Positions 12,614-24,900 of a stretch of 64,000 nucleotides of DNA are shown here, one piece after another; the first letter of the stretch is position 1; every line of letters begins with the position of its first letter. A model generated the notes under the pieces. It ran no database searches and had not been told where the DNA came from. It worked only from the letters and a program-made list of their open reading frames with translations. Source of the stretch: Bemisia tabaci (Eukaryota > Arthropoda > Insecta > Hemiptera > Aleyrodidae); assembly GCF_918797505.1 (NCBI RefSeq), contig NC_092797.1, positions 42,196,157 through 42,260,156 on the forward strand, given 5' to 3'. Position numbers and translations under genes: made by a program.

Positions 12614-12874
12614 GGAGGAAGACCACACCTTCTTCTTCCTCTTTCTCTCTGTTTCCCTCACCCTCCTCTTCTTATTCGGTTCTTTCACTTTTTCTCCTTA
12701 TTTTCCAGCCTCTTAAACATACCCCTCTTCTTCCTCTTCTTCTTTATCTCCATATTCCCTCTCCATGAAGATATTCTACCAGATGCACCACCTTCAAGCT
12801 GATAGATCATCATAAAAACTTATACATTTGATAGCCGCAAATTACAATTAGAAAATCCCGTCCCTTAAGAGTTT

Positions 12875-12970
12875 CTCGGAGAGTACCTAGATTTGCGCTT
12901 GATGCGAAATTCCTCGGAGACTTAAACGCTGAGTTAGAAAAAAAGAAACCTTGTGGCATGGGCCACATTA
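12875..12970. repeat. Inverted copy of the repeat at 5855
   Basis: The complement reads ctaactcagcgtttaagtct, then ccgaggaatttcgcatcaag, matching 5877-5925 with few differences. Confidence 0.6.
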
Positions 12971-14990
12971 GACAGTGTATGGATCTAACAACTATGCGGC
13001 TTAATTTTTCCTTAAAATTTCGCGAGGAAATCGAATTATACACCGCCAGTTCTTGGAATTAAAGCCTAAATAATTAATCCTCAAGAAGTGTTCAAGTGTA
13101 AAAGTAACAAGAGTAAAGCGGCAAAAATACAAATGGCGCCTTGTGATCTTGCGCTTTCAGTGTGAAAAATCTTAAAGCACGTGCTCAAAGCAGTCAAAAT
13201 ATGCCCAGATTTTAGAGAAACAATGTTTGTCCAAGTTTGGCAACAGTATCAACAGACCATGGCTAGAGGGCAAATGAAATGCTGGCTGCCCATGCAAAAC
13301 TTCTCAGGAAAAATGATTTTTCCAAATTTATGACCTCCGCAACCAGCGCTGTCCCGTGCATATTCTCGTCAAGAAATGCAATGCATTCCACCATCATCTA
13401 TTTGCAAGTTCACCGTGCAAGCACGTCCACCAGAATAAAACCATTTATATTCAAAGGAAGTATGATTCCTCTTCTTTCGTGTTGTTACGTCTTGATGCTG
13501 AAAATTTTAACGAGCTTTGGCCAGAGAGATCTACTTTCCCACACTCATTCATATGTATTCATTCAACTATTTATATTCAAGCATCATGGTATGATATAAT
13601 ATAACATCAGTTTGAAGATGAACCAGTATGCCGGGACAATCGCATTTATTTTTAAAATTACATCTTACATCTCACAATCTTCTGAGAGAGAATTGTAACA
13701 CACACAGGCATTTCTTTGAGCCCTTTATTAAAATAATTCCTGGTGGTCATAATACTCGCAGGAATTAATCATGACGAAATCCTCTGAAAATTTTATATCG
13801 TGCGGTAGTATGACTTCATTTTTGTGCTTTAAATCAGTTTTGGATCTTAAACGACATAATAGTAAAGAAAATAATTATATGGATCAAATTTACCCAAGAA
13901 TCGCGATTTATCGAGATGTCACAAAAAAAGCACAAAGTAAAAACAAAATGTTTCGTTAAATGGCCTTTTTTACAACTTTTTAACCTTCTTCAACTCCAAC
14001 ACTGAGTGCTCGACCACTTTTTTTGTCAATCGCACCTTATTGTGTGTTCTGAAAATATTCCTCATATATCCTCCCAAAAGAATATATGCTCAGCGCACTA
14101 TAAATTACTAGTGTCTAAAGAAGTCGATGCATAGCAGTCAAAAATCACCCACCCGACGCGTTAAATTAAGCAATTTTTGCCTAATCCTCACCTTCCCATC
14201 AGTAAATTTTTCAATTACTCTGATAATAGTCGCGATGACGTGCGTGAGACGAAGTGGCAAACGATCCCGACTTTCCGAAACGCATGAAATTAATTTTCAT
14301 ATCCCTCATTAGATTTTTAAATCGTAACCGACAGCTAGGTGCGTGACTGCAAATGCTACAATCTATCCGGCATCTAACCTTGAGCCCCGCCGACATATGG
14401 AAAACGCACGCGTTGTTGCCGATACATGGTCTTTTAATATCGATTTTAATGCGATAATCCGCGATAAATGGCAACGCTGAGCACGTCCTTCGCGTGCCGG
14501 TCGCATGCCGCGATGGAAATTGATGCTTTTGAGGGAGAAGACCCTCACATTCGTGGAGGTTCCCGAATTCCTCGGGTTCTCCGTCTACGTCGGCGGGTGC
14601 CGCCGGCAAAGCGGCCGCAGATCCCACAGCCCGGGATGAGTCCAAAGGGGTAAATAGACTAATTCTTTACTGTCGGTGATGTATTATGTCTAACGAAATG
14701 AGACGGAATCAATTAGCGGCGCTTGGCTCTTCGTGATCGTTGCCAGTTATTCAGGTATTTGCCCGTTGAATTTAAAATTAATGGCGAGATTCTTGGTCGT
14801 GCTTTAATTACCTTCGACCCTAAGGAGTCCTCACGTTGGTTTAAATTATGACCTCGGAAGGCTTTTTTCATACAAAGGACGATTTTCATGTTTTCCAAGA
14901 AAAATTAAACACTTTAGTTTTGGAAACTAAATCGAAACTAAACCGGACAACCCTTAGAGAAAATATTACCTGGACGACCGCCTAAGAGAT

Positions 14991-15218
14991 GCGGTGGAAA
15001 AAAAGTCGCTTGGATTTAGAGTCCAGACTCTTAAAAACATGGGCAAGAAAAATACTCTTGATTCAAACCGATTTTTCCTTGAATCGAAGAGCTGAGCCTT
15101 TTGATTTAGGCGGATTTCCTCTTGATTGAAGCAGAACGTCCAATTGAATCAAGAGTATTTTTTCTTGTCAATGTTTTTAAGAGTCTGAACTCTAGAACTA
15201 AGCTACTTTCTTTCCGTC
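14991..15218. mobile_element. CACTGGAAAAA-family foldback element, uninterrupted
   Basis: The arms gtcgcttggatttagagtcc and ctgaactctagaactaagc flank the motifs aaatactcttgattcaa and tcaagagtattttttcttg. This copy shows what the family looks like without the insertion seen at 35424-35750. Confidence 0.75.
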
Positions 15219-15915
15219 GAGCACGAAGCTGGATCTCTTCTTCTGAGGATGATTAGGTATTTTACTGCTGTTTTTCATTGATTCGAAGAGTCCTTTATTT
15301 TTAACCATTTTTGGATTTTATAATATTTTAAATGTTTTAATGTGCTCGATATTAGATGGGCTGACAAACAGAGATATGCCCTAGTTGTTTGTATCGGAAG
15401 AAGTTTTTGGAAACAGATCCTTAAAGAAAAATTTTTGAAGCGTCGCAATTAAAATTCGCACCCTATTTTTCGATTTGAGTCATCGATCCGGCGTTCGAAA
15501 CTCACCTTTGAGTATTAGGAGCCATGTGGGGCACTGAGCTCGATTTATAGGGCCATTAAAGATTTTTTAGGGGCCAGATTAACTTTTTGCCTATATATCA
15601 CGGCGCATTTAGTGAAAAGTTAGACTCAAGATGTTTTAGTCACAGAATTAGTAACTGTAACTTGGGAGAAATTTTGAAAATTCACGAAAAAGAAAAATTA
15701 GGATTTTTGTTTTGGGGGGGGGGAGGCAATTTTTAGGGGCCACGTTAGCGCAGAGCCTTCATTTGTTAGGCGGCATGACCGATTTCTTAGGGGTATTTGG
15801 CGCGTTGGCGCCTGTGAGTTTCGAACACTCCATCGATCTATCGTCTCTCCTCTCCACAGACTGTGAGAGGGTAAAATCCAGGGGACAGCTTTCAAGGAGG
15901 AGACATAGGCGCGGG

Positions 15916-17195
15916 CAGTGGTGTCACTCCCCCCCTAGGTACTTGACGAGTTCCCCCCCTATTTCATTACTTTTCACCCCCCCCCCCTTAAACAGCCGCG
16001 AAGTTCCAGGGGGCGGCCCCCCCCCCCCGACGGGGGTCCGGGGGCCTCCCCCGGAAAATTTTGAAAATTTGATGCTCTCTAGAAGCAATTTGAGGCTATA
16101 GTCAGCAGTTTTGTCTCCGATTCCACTGCAGAAATTTGCGTAGTTTTCGGTGTAAATATATATAATTTTTTTTTTTTTTAAAAAAAAACTTAGGTAAGGA
16201 TGAATATTTATGGATGCCTTCTCCATACAGATACACTGAGCAATTTTATTTCCATTACAAAAAATAAATAAATAAAAAATTATTTCATTCGTGGAATGAA
16301 AAGGGTCCCCTCAAAGGTTCATTAAAATCTCCCATTAACGATGCCGGAAGTTTCTCTTTTTATTTTGAATAAATCCTCCCCCCCCCCCCAACTTTAGGCT
16401 ATCCCTTTCCAATCCTTACCGACGACACCCTCCTTAAATTTTATCAGAAGCTATTTCCATGGTCTTCATCTAACATAAATTTGACTAGGCTGCTCCCTTC
16501 CCGTAAGCAAGTTCGATCCTAACTCGACTGAGCTCCCCCCCTACCACAACTGAGCCCCCCTTACCTCGACTAAAGGTCCCCTCAACCTTTCGTGAGCTAC
16601 GTGTAGTAACATTATTATTTTTCTTGACATTAAATGAGCTTTCCTTTTAAAAGCCAGAAAATGATGCTTACGATTAGAACTAACAGTAGCAGTGTCTTGC
16701 ATGTAAATGCCCCCCTTGAAAAAAATAAAAATAAAACAAACGGGGAAGAAAGATGAAGGGATAAGAAAAATCGTGAAGGAGAGAAAAGAAAGAAAAGCAG
16801 GGGAGAGAGCAAAATATGGGGGGATGAAGGATCGGGAGAAAAGGAAAATGGGGGGGGGGAGAGAACAAAATATGGGGGAATGAAGGATCGGGGAGAAAAG
16901 GAAATGAGGGGGGGAATAAACGAAGAATAGGGGGGAGAGAACAAAATATGGGGGAATGAAGGATAGAGGCGAAAAGGAAATTGGGGGGGGCGAGGAACAG
17001 GTGAGGGGGTTAGAACAAAATATGGGGGGAATGAAAGATCGGGGAGAAAAGGAAAATGGGGGGGGGAGAAACGAAGAATACGGGGAACAGGAGAACGGGG
17101 GGGGGGGGGTGCAGAAAATAAGGAAGATCGGTGGAGAGGAGAATATCCACGAGGGAAAACAGTAACGCTTTGGCGGATTCACGGTAAAAGTGCCC

Positions 17196-17233
<38 letters not shown>

Positions 17234-17294
17234 ACCCCCCCAATTTCAAACTTGACGAGTTGCTCGTCTACAAACATGGCTACTGACACCACTG
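15916..17294. mobile_element. 1.38-kb hAT-type non-autonomous element carrying a polypurine minisatellite
   Basis: It starts CAGTGGTGTCACTCC and ends TAGCCATG-type sequence read inward from TGACACCACTG. Exact 8-bp duplications, ggcgcggg, lie at 15908-15915 and 17295-17302. Inside the ends both arms carry a cttgacgag motif next to C-runs. The interior holds G- and C-runs, a polypurine minisatellite (about 16730-17170) and 31 A residues (17200-17230). No transposase is visible: the long minus-strand open frame is low-complexity S-P-P-F translation of the minisatellite. Confidence 0.85.
16730..17170. repeat. Polypurine minisatellite
   Basis: The + strand is nearly all A and G. A unit containing caaaatatggggg, then gaaggatcggggagaaaagg, recurs at about 16810, 16866, 16942 and 17017, with variable G-runs of 7-13. 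Such tracts can form triplex or G-quadruplex structures; that is inference. It lies wholly inside the hAT-type element at 15916-17294. Confidence 0.85.
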
Positions 17295-17987
17295 GGCGCG
17301 GGTGTTGGTCGGCGGGGAATGCGGGGGTGCTCCAACTTTCTCGATGACTTATGAGCGTCCGCATCATCCTAGACAATAGCTCGAGTAATCCATCTCAGAG
17401 ATTCGGCCTCTTGCCCATCTGGCGTACCTCATGCAGAGCGAACGTACTTACGTACCTTATGACAAACGAGCCAGATCGCCTAAGTATCAGACGCGCCAGA
17501 CACGTAAGGCTCCCTCGCCGGTCGCCAACGAATGTCACATATCTCAAGCGGCACGCCATTCAATTAGAATAGGAATTTTTTATGTCAAGTTCCGATCGCT
17601 TTCGAAAGTATTTCATAATCACCCCCGGCGAGAAATCGGCTTAAGTGTTTTCTATGAGATCTTAGCACGTAACAGCTATTCACTGTGTCTCGGACTCGCT
17701 AAGAGGTACTTTTTCCAGGACCTCCTCTGGAGAAGCTTTGAGATAGACAGATATTTCTAATAATCAGAGGTGTTTCATCTCCACACTATGTTTGTAACTT
17801 TTAAAAATTAACACATTAGAAATATTTATTGAAGATGATTCTTTAAAATGACCGGATTGAACCAAAAGCAACCTAGGTGCATATCATGTTACCTTAATTC
17901 CCTCAGACTTTTAATTATTGAACAGAAAAGTGTACAAAATACCGTCTTGAAAATTTTCGTTGATCTTTTTCAGAGTATGGAGAATGT

Positions 17988-18256
17988 AGATAGCCAAAGT
18001 GCGAAACCACGTATATCCAACGCGGTGTTTCGAAATGTACGATTCTATTTTATTTTTTTAAGGATAAACAAGGCAACTTTATATAGCTTGAAATTTTTAC
18101 AGAATCTTCTGCCAGTGAATCAGAAGAACATTCAAAGAAGTTTTCAATAAATTACGTCGATTAGTTTTTCCAGAAAATCATGAAAAATGACAGGAAGTCT
18201 GCAACGTCGCAAACGGAGATACGTGGTTTTGCACTTTGGTCACCGATATACTCCTA
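17988..18256. mobile_element. TATCGACGGTGAAA-family foldback element
   Basis: Left tagccaaagtgcgaaaccac with gtatatcc; right caacgtcgcaaacggagata with cgtggttttgcactttgg. About 270 bp, non-coding. Confidence 0.65.
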
Positions 18257-19798
18257 ACATATTATGTCTTAATGTTGTTTGGCTCCCTGTTAAAAAGATA
18301 AAACGTAAAAATAATTTAGATACTGTTGATTCAGGTACAGCTCGGCCAAATCTTTGTTTAATTCCAGAACTATCAATTTTTCATCCAAGGTAATCAATAA
18401 TGGACACTCAATTTATAATGTGCTCGTAAAAGAAATAACGAATTTTAATAATGTTACAAGTAAGCTTGGAGGCCCCTAAGACGCGCTTCTGCATTTATGT
18501 TTACAAATGTTAGAAGACAAAATTCTTAATCTCTCAATGAAGGTTTTGTTTTAGCATTTTAGCATGATTTGAAGATCATGCCAGAGAATGCTCTCCTTAT
18601 TAAAATGAAGATAATAAAATAAAAGCCCGGTTTCCTTCGCTGAGTGGAACATTAAATCACTATAGGTCAATGACTATTCAGTCGGCAAACTTCAGTCCGA
18701 ATCTTTGAAATCCTTTCTCCGTAGCTTCTGGCTCGACATAAATCCGCTTTTTATTCGCTTTGGATAAGCGGTAATTGGATCGGACGTAAACATGCGTTTA
18801 GAACGTTGCGAACAAATTATGAGAAAGCTGAGAACATGAACTTCTGGCTCAAGGACGTGAACTTGCAAATCGGAGAATGGCATGTCCATCTGCATTCCTT
18901 CACGCGTGATCAGCTGCTGACCAATGACCAGTCTTACGGTGATGCCACGTAGAGATCTCGATCTTACACAAATTATTTCTATCCTGGAACATGTTTCAAA
19001 GCGTGGTAGATTGTTAGGGAGGTATCAACTGGGCTCTTATCCCCAGAGGAGTAAAGAAGAACAGGAGAGGAAATTGGAAATGGCATAATGGACTCTGAAA
19101 TATAGGCTTATAACTTTTTTTTTCTATTTTTCAATTTTCTAATAACATAGGGAGCAAGAATTTTTGCTTCCACGTGTAACAATTCTTCACCTTTCTCATG
19201 TTTATGCCTATCACGTACTTCCATAATGTATCGGGAGTTTTGTATCATACCAGCTGAATACCTGCCGTAAGCGAAATTAAAGCCTTAAGTTATGACTGAA
19301 ATCAGTAAAAGAGTCAGGAAAAATATGTCTAAAAGTTTGAGCTCGAATTGTTTTTTCGGTACAGCGTATACCCCGATTTGGGTCAAAGAAACAGGGACTT
19401 TTCAGTTATTGATGTTTCTTAATGCTTTTTTTAAAGCTCCTGAAAACATTGGGTTGAAATGTCGAGCCATTACTTGCGTTTCATATGACATTATGAGCTT
19501 TTGAACTAAAATTTATTGCAGGGTGTGTGCAAACTGTGCAACAGTTCTAACGAACAAAAACAGCGTTTTCCCTCGGTGTAACCGCCATTTTTCGTTCTTG
19601 AGCTTTTAATTGCTGCCCACAGGTCAATATTTAGAATTTGGGGTGTTTTTTGCGCCAGGTGATGCAGAATTAGCCTCCGAGATGTGGTATTCTTATTTTA
19701 ACGGCCCATTTTTACGTTTTTCCGACTCCATTGATCCTATCGAGGCATCTTTTTTCGCAGTATAGAAAAATTTAATTAATATAATTTTTTGAATTTTA

Positions 19799-20407
19799 CT
19801 CCTGTTTACCTGTTTGCCTCATTAAGGACTCCTCGTAAAAATTTTAAGTATCTTTCTTAAAAAATTCTCACCGACGAAAAATTTCAGAGGAAATTGCGGA
19901 GGAGAATGTGAATTTACGTTTTTTCAAACTTTCGTTAAAAATACCGGCCGGTCTTCTGGAATTTGAACACGTTTGGTAGGAAGGGAACTATCCATATTTT
20001 CCTCCTGTTTACCTGTTTACCTCATCAAATACTCTTCGTACAAATGTTAAGTAACTTTCAAAAAAAATTCTCACTAACAAAAAATTTCAAAAGAAATTGC
20101 GTAAGAGAAGGTGGCTTTATATGTTGTTTCAAAGTTTCTTTAAAAATATTGGTCGGCCTTCTGGAGTTTGAAAATGTTTGTCAGGAAGGGAAGTATCTAT
20201 TTTCCTCCTATTTACCTGTTTACCTCATCAAGGACTCCTACTAAACATTTTAAGTATCTTTCCTAAAAAGTTCTCACCAACAAAAAATTTCAAAAGAAAT
20301 TGCGTAAGAGAAGCTGACTTTATATGTTTTCTCAAAGTTTCTTTAAAAATACTGGTCGGCCCTCTGGAGTTTGAACATGTTTGTTAGGAAGGGAACCATC
20401 TATTTTC
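19799..20407. repeat. Tandem repeat, three units of 203 bp
   Basis: Units start at 19799, 20002 and 20205 with ctcctgtttacctgtt or a close variant. Each contains attctcac(c/t)aacaaaaaat-type sequence, then aaaaatattggtcggcc and gaacatgtttg. Units 2 and 3 are more alike than unit 1. Non-coding. Confidence 0.85.
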
Positions 20408-20856
20408 CATGAGCCCCGAGGCGCTATAATAAGTATTCGGCCGTATTATATCCCAGTACTCATCTGAAATCGGATACGTCCCCATAAAGAAACGGGTAGC
20501 TCATTTACGGAGACGGCTTTGTTTCGCAACATGGCAGTGGTGGTCAGCCAATGACTCCGCGGACCATCCTTCCCCTCACAGCATGTCCGGACGTCAAGTG
20601 GCGACTTCGGCCAGGGTCCGCTCCGTTTCTTTACAGTCCGTGCCCCCTGCAAGCTCCCCCCCCCCCCCACCTCCCCCCCCCCCCACCTCCCCCCCCTCCC
20701 CAAGCTTCTCGATCAAGAGACCGCGTTCCAGTTCACCTCCCCGGCTTATCTAATTCCAATTAATATACAGTATAGTCTTTGTACAGTTCATTACCATCAT
20801 TAGTTATCACGACTGCCTTGGCTCGCCGGGAAATTCCTCGGCCGAGCTCGATGCTG

Positions 20857-20993
20857 TAATCGATTTTCGATATTTCCCCCCTTAAAACTATGGTAAAGAA
20901 TCGATTAATAAGGGGTTCGTTGCGAATACCCTGTGTATCGATTCTTTTTCAAAGGTTTAAATGGCGGATCGATCGATATATCGGAAAGCGCGC
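20857..20993. mobile_element. Diverged hAT-type MITE, family 1
   Basis: Shares with family 1 the core tcgatatttccccc, gaatcgattaataagg, gaataccctgtgtatcgatt and gatcgatatatcgg. The termini are eroded and I could not find a target duplication. Probably an old copy. Confidence 0.65.
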
Positions 20994-21878
20994 AGGCTCC
21001 CGCCTGCGAGCCATTAATGAGAGCGCGATAAGGACAAGTTGATATATTTTTCTAATACGTTATACAAATTGCCCACTTATCGCAGATGTTTCCCGGCCCC
21101 GAGCGCACTTGCTCCGTTAATTGCACTTCCTAATTTTCCCGCCCGGGCGCTCGCTCGGTGCAACGCGAGTCAAAGGTCATACTGCATCGGAGTCGTTTTT
21201 ATTACTGCGTGTATCTTGCTGGCTGCGTTCATCAAAACTAAATTAAGTGGTCGGATTTACTCATGCGAATGGAATTATGATGCGGAGATTGGATTTGGAG
21301 ATTGCACATCCGAGGGGAATAATAAAACCTAAAAGGAAATGATAAAATCTTCAAGGTGATGGTGAATATTTGTATTTGTGTTACGGACACAGTATGAACG
21401 TTATTATGTTCACACGGGAGAAAAATCCAAGTAGAGGTTGCTGCATTTGTAAAAATGTTAGTTGTCACACTAGATCCTTAAAATTTAGTAACCAATACTA
21501 GATGTTTATCAGTTTTAATCATGCGTTACGCGCGTTACGTATAACAGTCTTTTGATACGAACCGTCAGAACTCTAATACTGGGTAGATTTCTTGAGGACT
21601 AGGTATATATAATCAGGAATCTAGTAACCATGAACATTATTTTTTCCCTTTTAAACCGTCTGGCTACAAAATGTTCCTCAGGATAAATAGTTGCCTGGGC
21701 CAAGCCTTCCTTTTCACTGGCGTCTGATGAATTTCTTGAATTTTCTCCGATTCTCGGCGGGAAACTTGAAGTTCGCATGTTGCCGTGTTGTTTTAAATTT
21801 TTTCTATATAGCAATTGACTTTCAGCCAGTAGATTAGTAAGGGATCATTTCTAATGTATTTGTTTTTTTCTGTTGCAG

Positions 21879-21983
21879 AAAATTGTGACCAAGTGAATGG
21901 ACATCTGTGCCAAAACGGTGCATGTCTAGATTCTCAGTGCCATTGTAACGATGGATTTGGTGGTTGTGACTGCCAAGTGCCAG
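21879..21983 (+). CDS. dpy: dumpy exon with cysteine-rich non-calcium EGF-like unit
   Basis: Acceptor ctgttgcag ends at 21878 and donor gtaaat starts at 21984; 105 bp, phase 1 on both sides. It reads N-C-D-Q-V-N-G-H-L-C-Q-N-G-A-C, then C-H-C-N-D-G-F-G-G-C-D-C-Q-V-P, with seven cysteines. There is no D-x-D-E-C calcium motif. This is the first exon I can recognise. The first codon is split: its first base lies in an unseen upstream exon and must be G, A or C, because T would give a stop. The signal-peptide exon must therefore lie further 5', inside or before this window. Confidence 0.8.
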
Positions 21984-24900
21984 GTAAATATTTCTTCTAC
22001 TACAAATTTTAGTTTTGTAAAATCCAAAATTTCCCTCCCGTCCCAATATTTAAGCATCAAACAACGACCTTACTTGCAATTAAAATGCCTTATTTTTTTA
22101 CACTGTTCGAGGGCGTAAAAGAGGAAACCAATAAAATTTTAATTTATGAATAATGTTCTTCATCTGTGTCCTCATTTATTTTTAGCTCTGAAGTTACAAC
22201 ATTCAAAACAAATTGAAATATTTTTTTGAACGCATTAAAAAGTACCTCACAATTATTGGAATATTGAAAATAATTGTTGGATAACAACGAACGATATATT
22301 TCTATTTTACAGTGCCTCCTGTAAAATAGTACAGCTTAACCATCGTATGAATACTTTTATCAGTGATATTTAACGATAACTTAGTGGTCAATAGCCCCCT
22401 CAATTTCACTGAAATACAGCACCCACTCTTTACTGGTCGTTGCGCGTTACCAGCATTGTCGCGCTGCACTAAGGTCCGAAACACACGAATAGGACGAAAT
22501 AAATCGGATGACTGAAAGATGTTCGAGAAGACTTCGTAACAAATGTTTTTTGAGTCGCCAAATTCGAATTTGATGTTAAATTGCCTACATATTAACACTT
22601 TGACCCATAAATTGTGGGCAAGTTTATGGCACGCTGCGGCGCGGCGTGGTACCAGCTCGAAACGCGCACTGACGCCTACAAACCTAAGTGGATACTTCAA
22701 GCATTGCGCAATGCGTGAAGTAGCCCTTTAGGTTTGTAGGCGTCAGTGCGCGTTTTGCGCTGGCAGCACGCCGCGCGCGGCCCTCCCGGCGCTCTGCGTC
22801 CCGTCCATTAGTAATACTACTGAGTGCGAGAAATTTCAAAACGCCTTCATACTTTTGTATATGCATCACGCACATCCCGTGAGCAGTAATAGTTGTATCC
22901 ATGGAATGCCATTGAAGTCACGTTGAGATTAAGACAGTGAGACACGAGCAAGATAAAAACGACCGAGTGCAGAAAAGAAAGGAAGCAAACAAGACAACCT
23001 TTGTGCAGGAATAGTCGCATCAAGGCGTTTATCAGCAGCTTCGAACAGCAGCATCCTCGCCAGCTTAAGAACTAAAATTTGAAGTAGCCAATATTTCCAG
23101 TTCTAGGGAGGAAACTTATACATCAGATTTTAGTATTATGGTACAAAATTGTATCCATTTTTTTGGCCCTCAAATGTTTCAAGGAGACTTACTTTAATTT
23201 TAATAAACTGCAGGAGCTTTAAATGCTCTTTTCCGACAAGGAACGCAAAATTTTCTGCAGGAAACATTACCTCCGTTGAATTTCAATGACTCTGTTCCTT
23301 CATCTTGAATGCAAAGAGAACAAAATCAGTTCAGAGGAAATAACTAACTTCGCATTGATGCTTTTGGAGGGCAAGCAACTAAGGAGCACACCCCTCGTTT
23401 GCTGGAAATACTTAGTTCATTTCACCGTTGTGAACCAAGACGAAGACGAAATGTGTTGAGCAGTTTAGCGTTGACCAAATGGGCGTATTTCTGCCAAACG
23501 GAACTATGTGCATTAAGACATGAGCCCTGAGACTCATAAGAATACGTGCGTAACAGGGCTCACGTCATTATGCACATAGTTTCGTTTGGCAGATAGACGT
23601 CCAAATGGCGAGGATGCGAGTGAACAAAATGATAGGGTACGCGGCAAATGCCGAGCGCATTAGGATAACTGCATTTGAGAGGTAACTGTACTCGAGCAGT
23701 AATCTCTGAACTTCGGCAGTCACAGTCACTAACTTCCGAGCCCCTCCCCCACTCGGGTCCGATGGTCGCGGCGCGGCACGGCGCTATAAGACATTAAAAT
23801 AAAATCTTATCAGTACCAAACGCATTTCGCGTCCACGGTGCATCTTGCATCATCTTCGTTCCAGCCCGCGGGTTCGCTTGCTCACAGCCGTGAACACCAC
23901 TCAAAATTTAACGGTTTTAAAGAACCATTATATGTGTTCATATTCAAACGGTGCTTTACACACCCTCGGCGTTCAAAATTCATGAGAACTTTGTTTAAAT
24001 TTTAAAGAATTTGGGAATGGACTGAGTATGCTATATGAAACGCACAGAGACAGTAAAATCATGAGTCAAATTTCGAAGTTTCTATTAGCATTCTCTGATA
24101 ATTGTTGCGGGCTGCATACGCTGCCCCTGAAAAATTGTTTCAATTTCATGGAGAATGAAAATTCATGGAATTTCACTCCGTGCAATTTCATTCGGTTTCT
24201 CTTATATTGACCATACTACAGTGCTAAGGAAAAACGCCATATGAGCCCTCAGACTTTGCCAAATTTAGCTCTTGATGAACTAAAAATTTTCTTGGAAACT
24301 TGTGAATATTTTCCTTCCATTTTTTAGATATTTTTACTAGCTATTTCATCTAAAATATCTGAAAATATTGAAAAAAAAGTATTCATAGCGACCCTCTAAA
24401 ATTCACAATTCATCGCGGGGACCTGGCAACATTCGAATGTTCATACGGCGTTTTTCCTTAGTACGGCAGTATAAGAATTTTTTTTTAAAAGCAGATTTTA
24501 TTTCACTTTGCTAATTCGCATGATTCGACATTCAAGATGTACACTGAAAAAAAAGATTTGCAGAATTTACCATTCCCTCACGCTGTATTTCACACAGCGT
24601 CAATTTAGAGTCAATTCTGCCAGAAGAAAGGTAAACGTTACTATATACTGGTGCAGGTAATCATTCCTCTGGCAGAATCGACTTGAAGATTGGTAGAATT
24701 CAACAAATGCAACCGACCTAGGGCATTTTACAACTACTCCAAGAGAAATTAGCGGAGGGAAGAGAGACCAAAACTTAAGCGCTAACGTCTAGGAAATTTT
24801 GGCCACAGGCTGCATCCACGATTCCAACGGGCAAATCGATTTTTATGGCCCTTTTTCGTATGTTGAACAGGAGAGGACCTCTTCCCTCAAAAACGTGAAT

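Larger units (their letters stand above)
1..21878. other. Non-coding stretch upstream of the first recognised dumpy exon
   Basis: I see no exon I can support here. Open frames are short (up to 144 residues), unrecognised, and often lie in repeats or CpG-rich stretches. The stretch holds the mobile elements and tandem repeats listed separately, poly-C at 812-828, C-rich tracts at 4485-4545 and 20650-20700, and CpG-rich patches near 4260-4640, 10200-10575 and 14450-14645. It may be the end of a large dumpy 5' intron or intergenic DNA; the sequence alone does not decide. Confidence 0.6.

Noticed and set aside
14211..14645. Minus-strand open frame of 144 residues
   Set aside because: It lies across a CpG-rich patch with a competing open frame on the + strand; no recognised domain and no splice support.
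16541..17197. Minus-strand open frame of 218 residues rich in S, P and F
   Set aside because: It is the translation of the polypurine minisatellite inside a hAT-type element; low complexity, no domain.
21039..21332. Open frame with a hydrophobic stretch just upstream of the first dumpy exon
   Set aside because: The hydrophobic segment is over 50 residues from the start codon and runs to a stop without a usable phase-1 donor.
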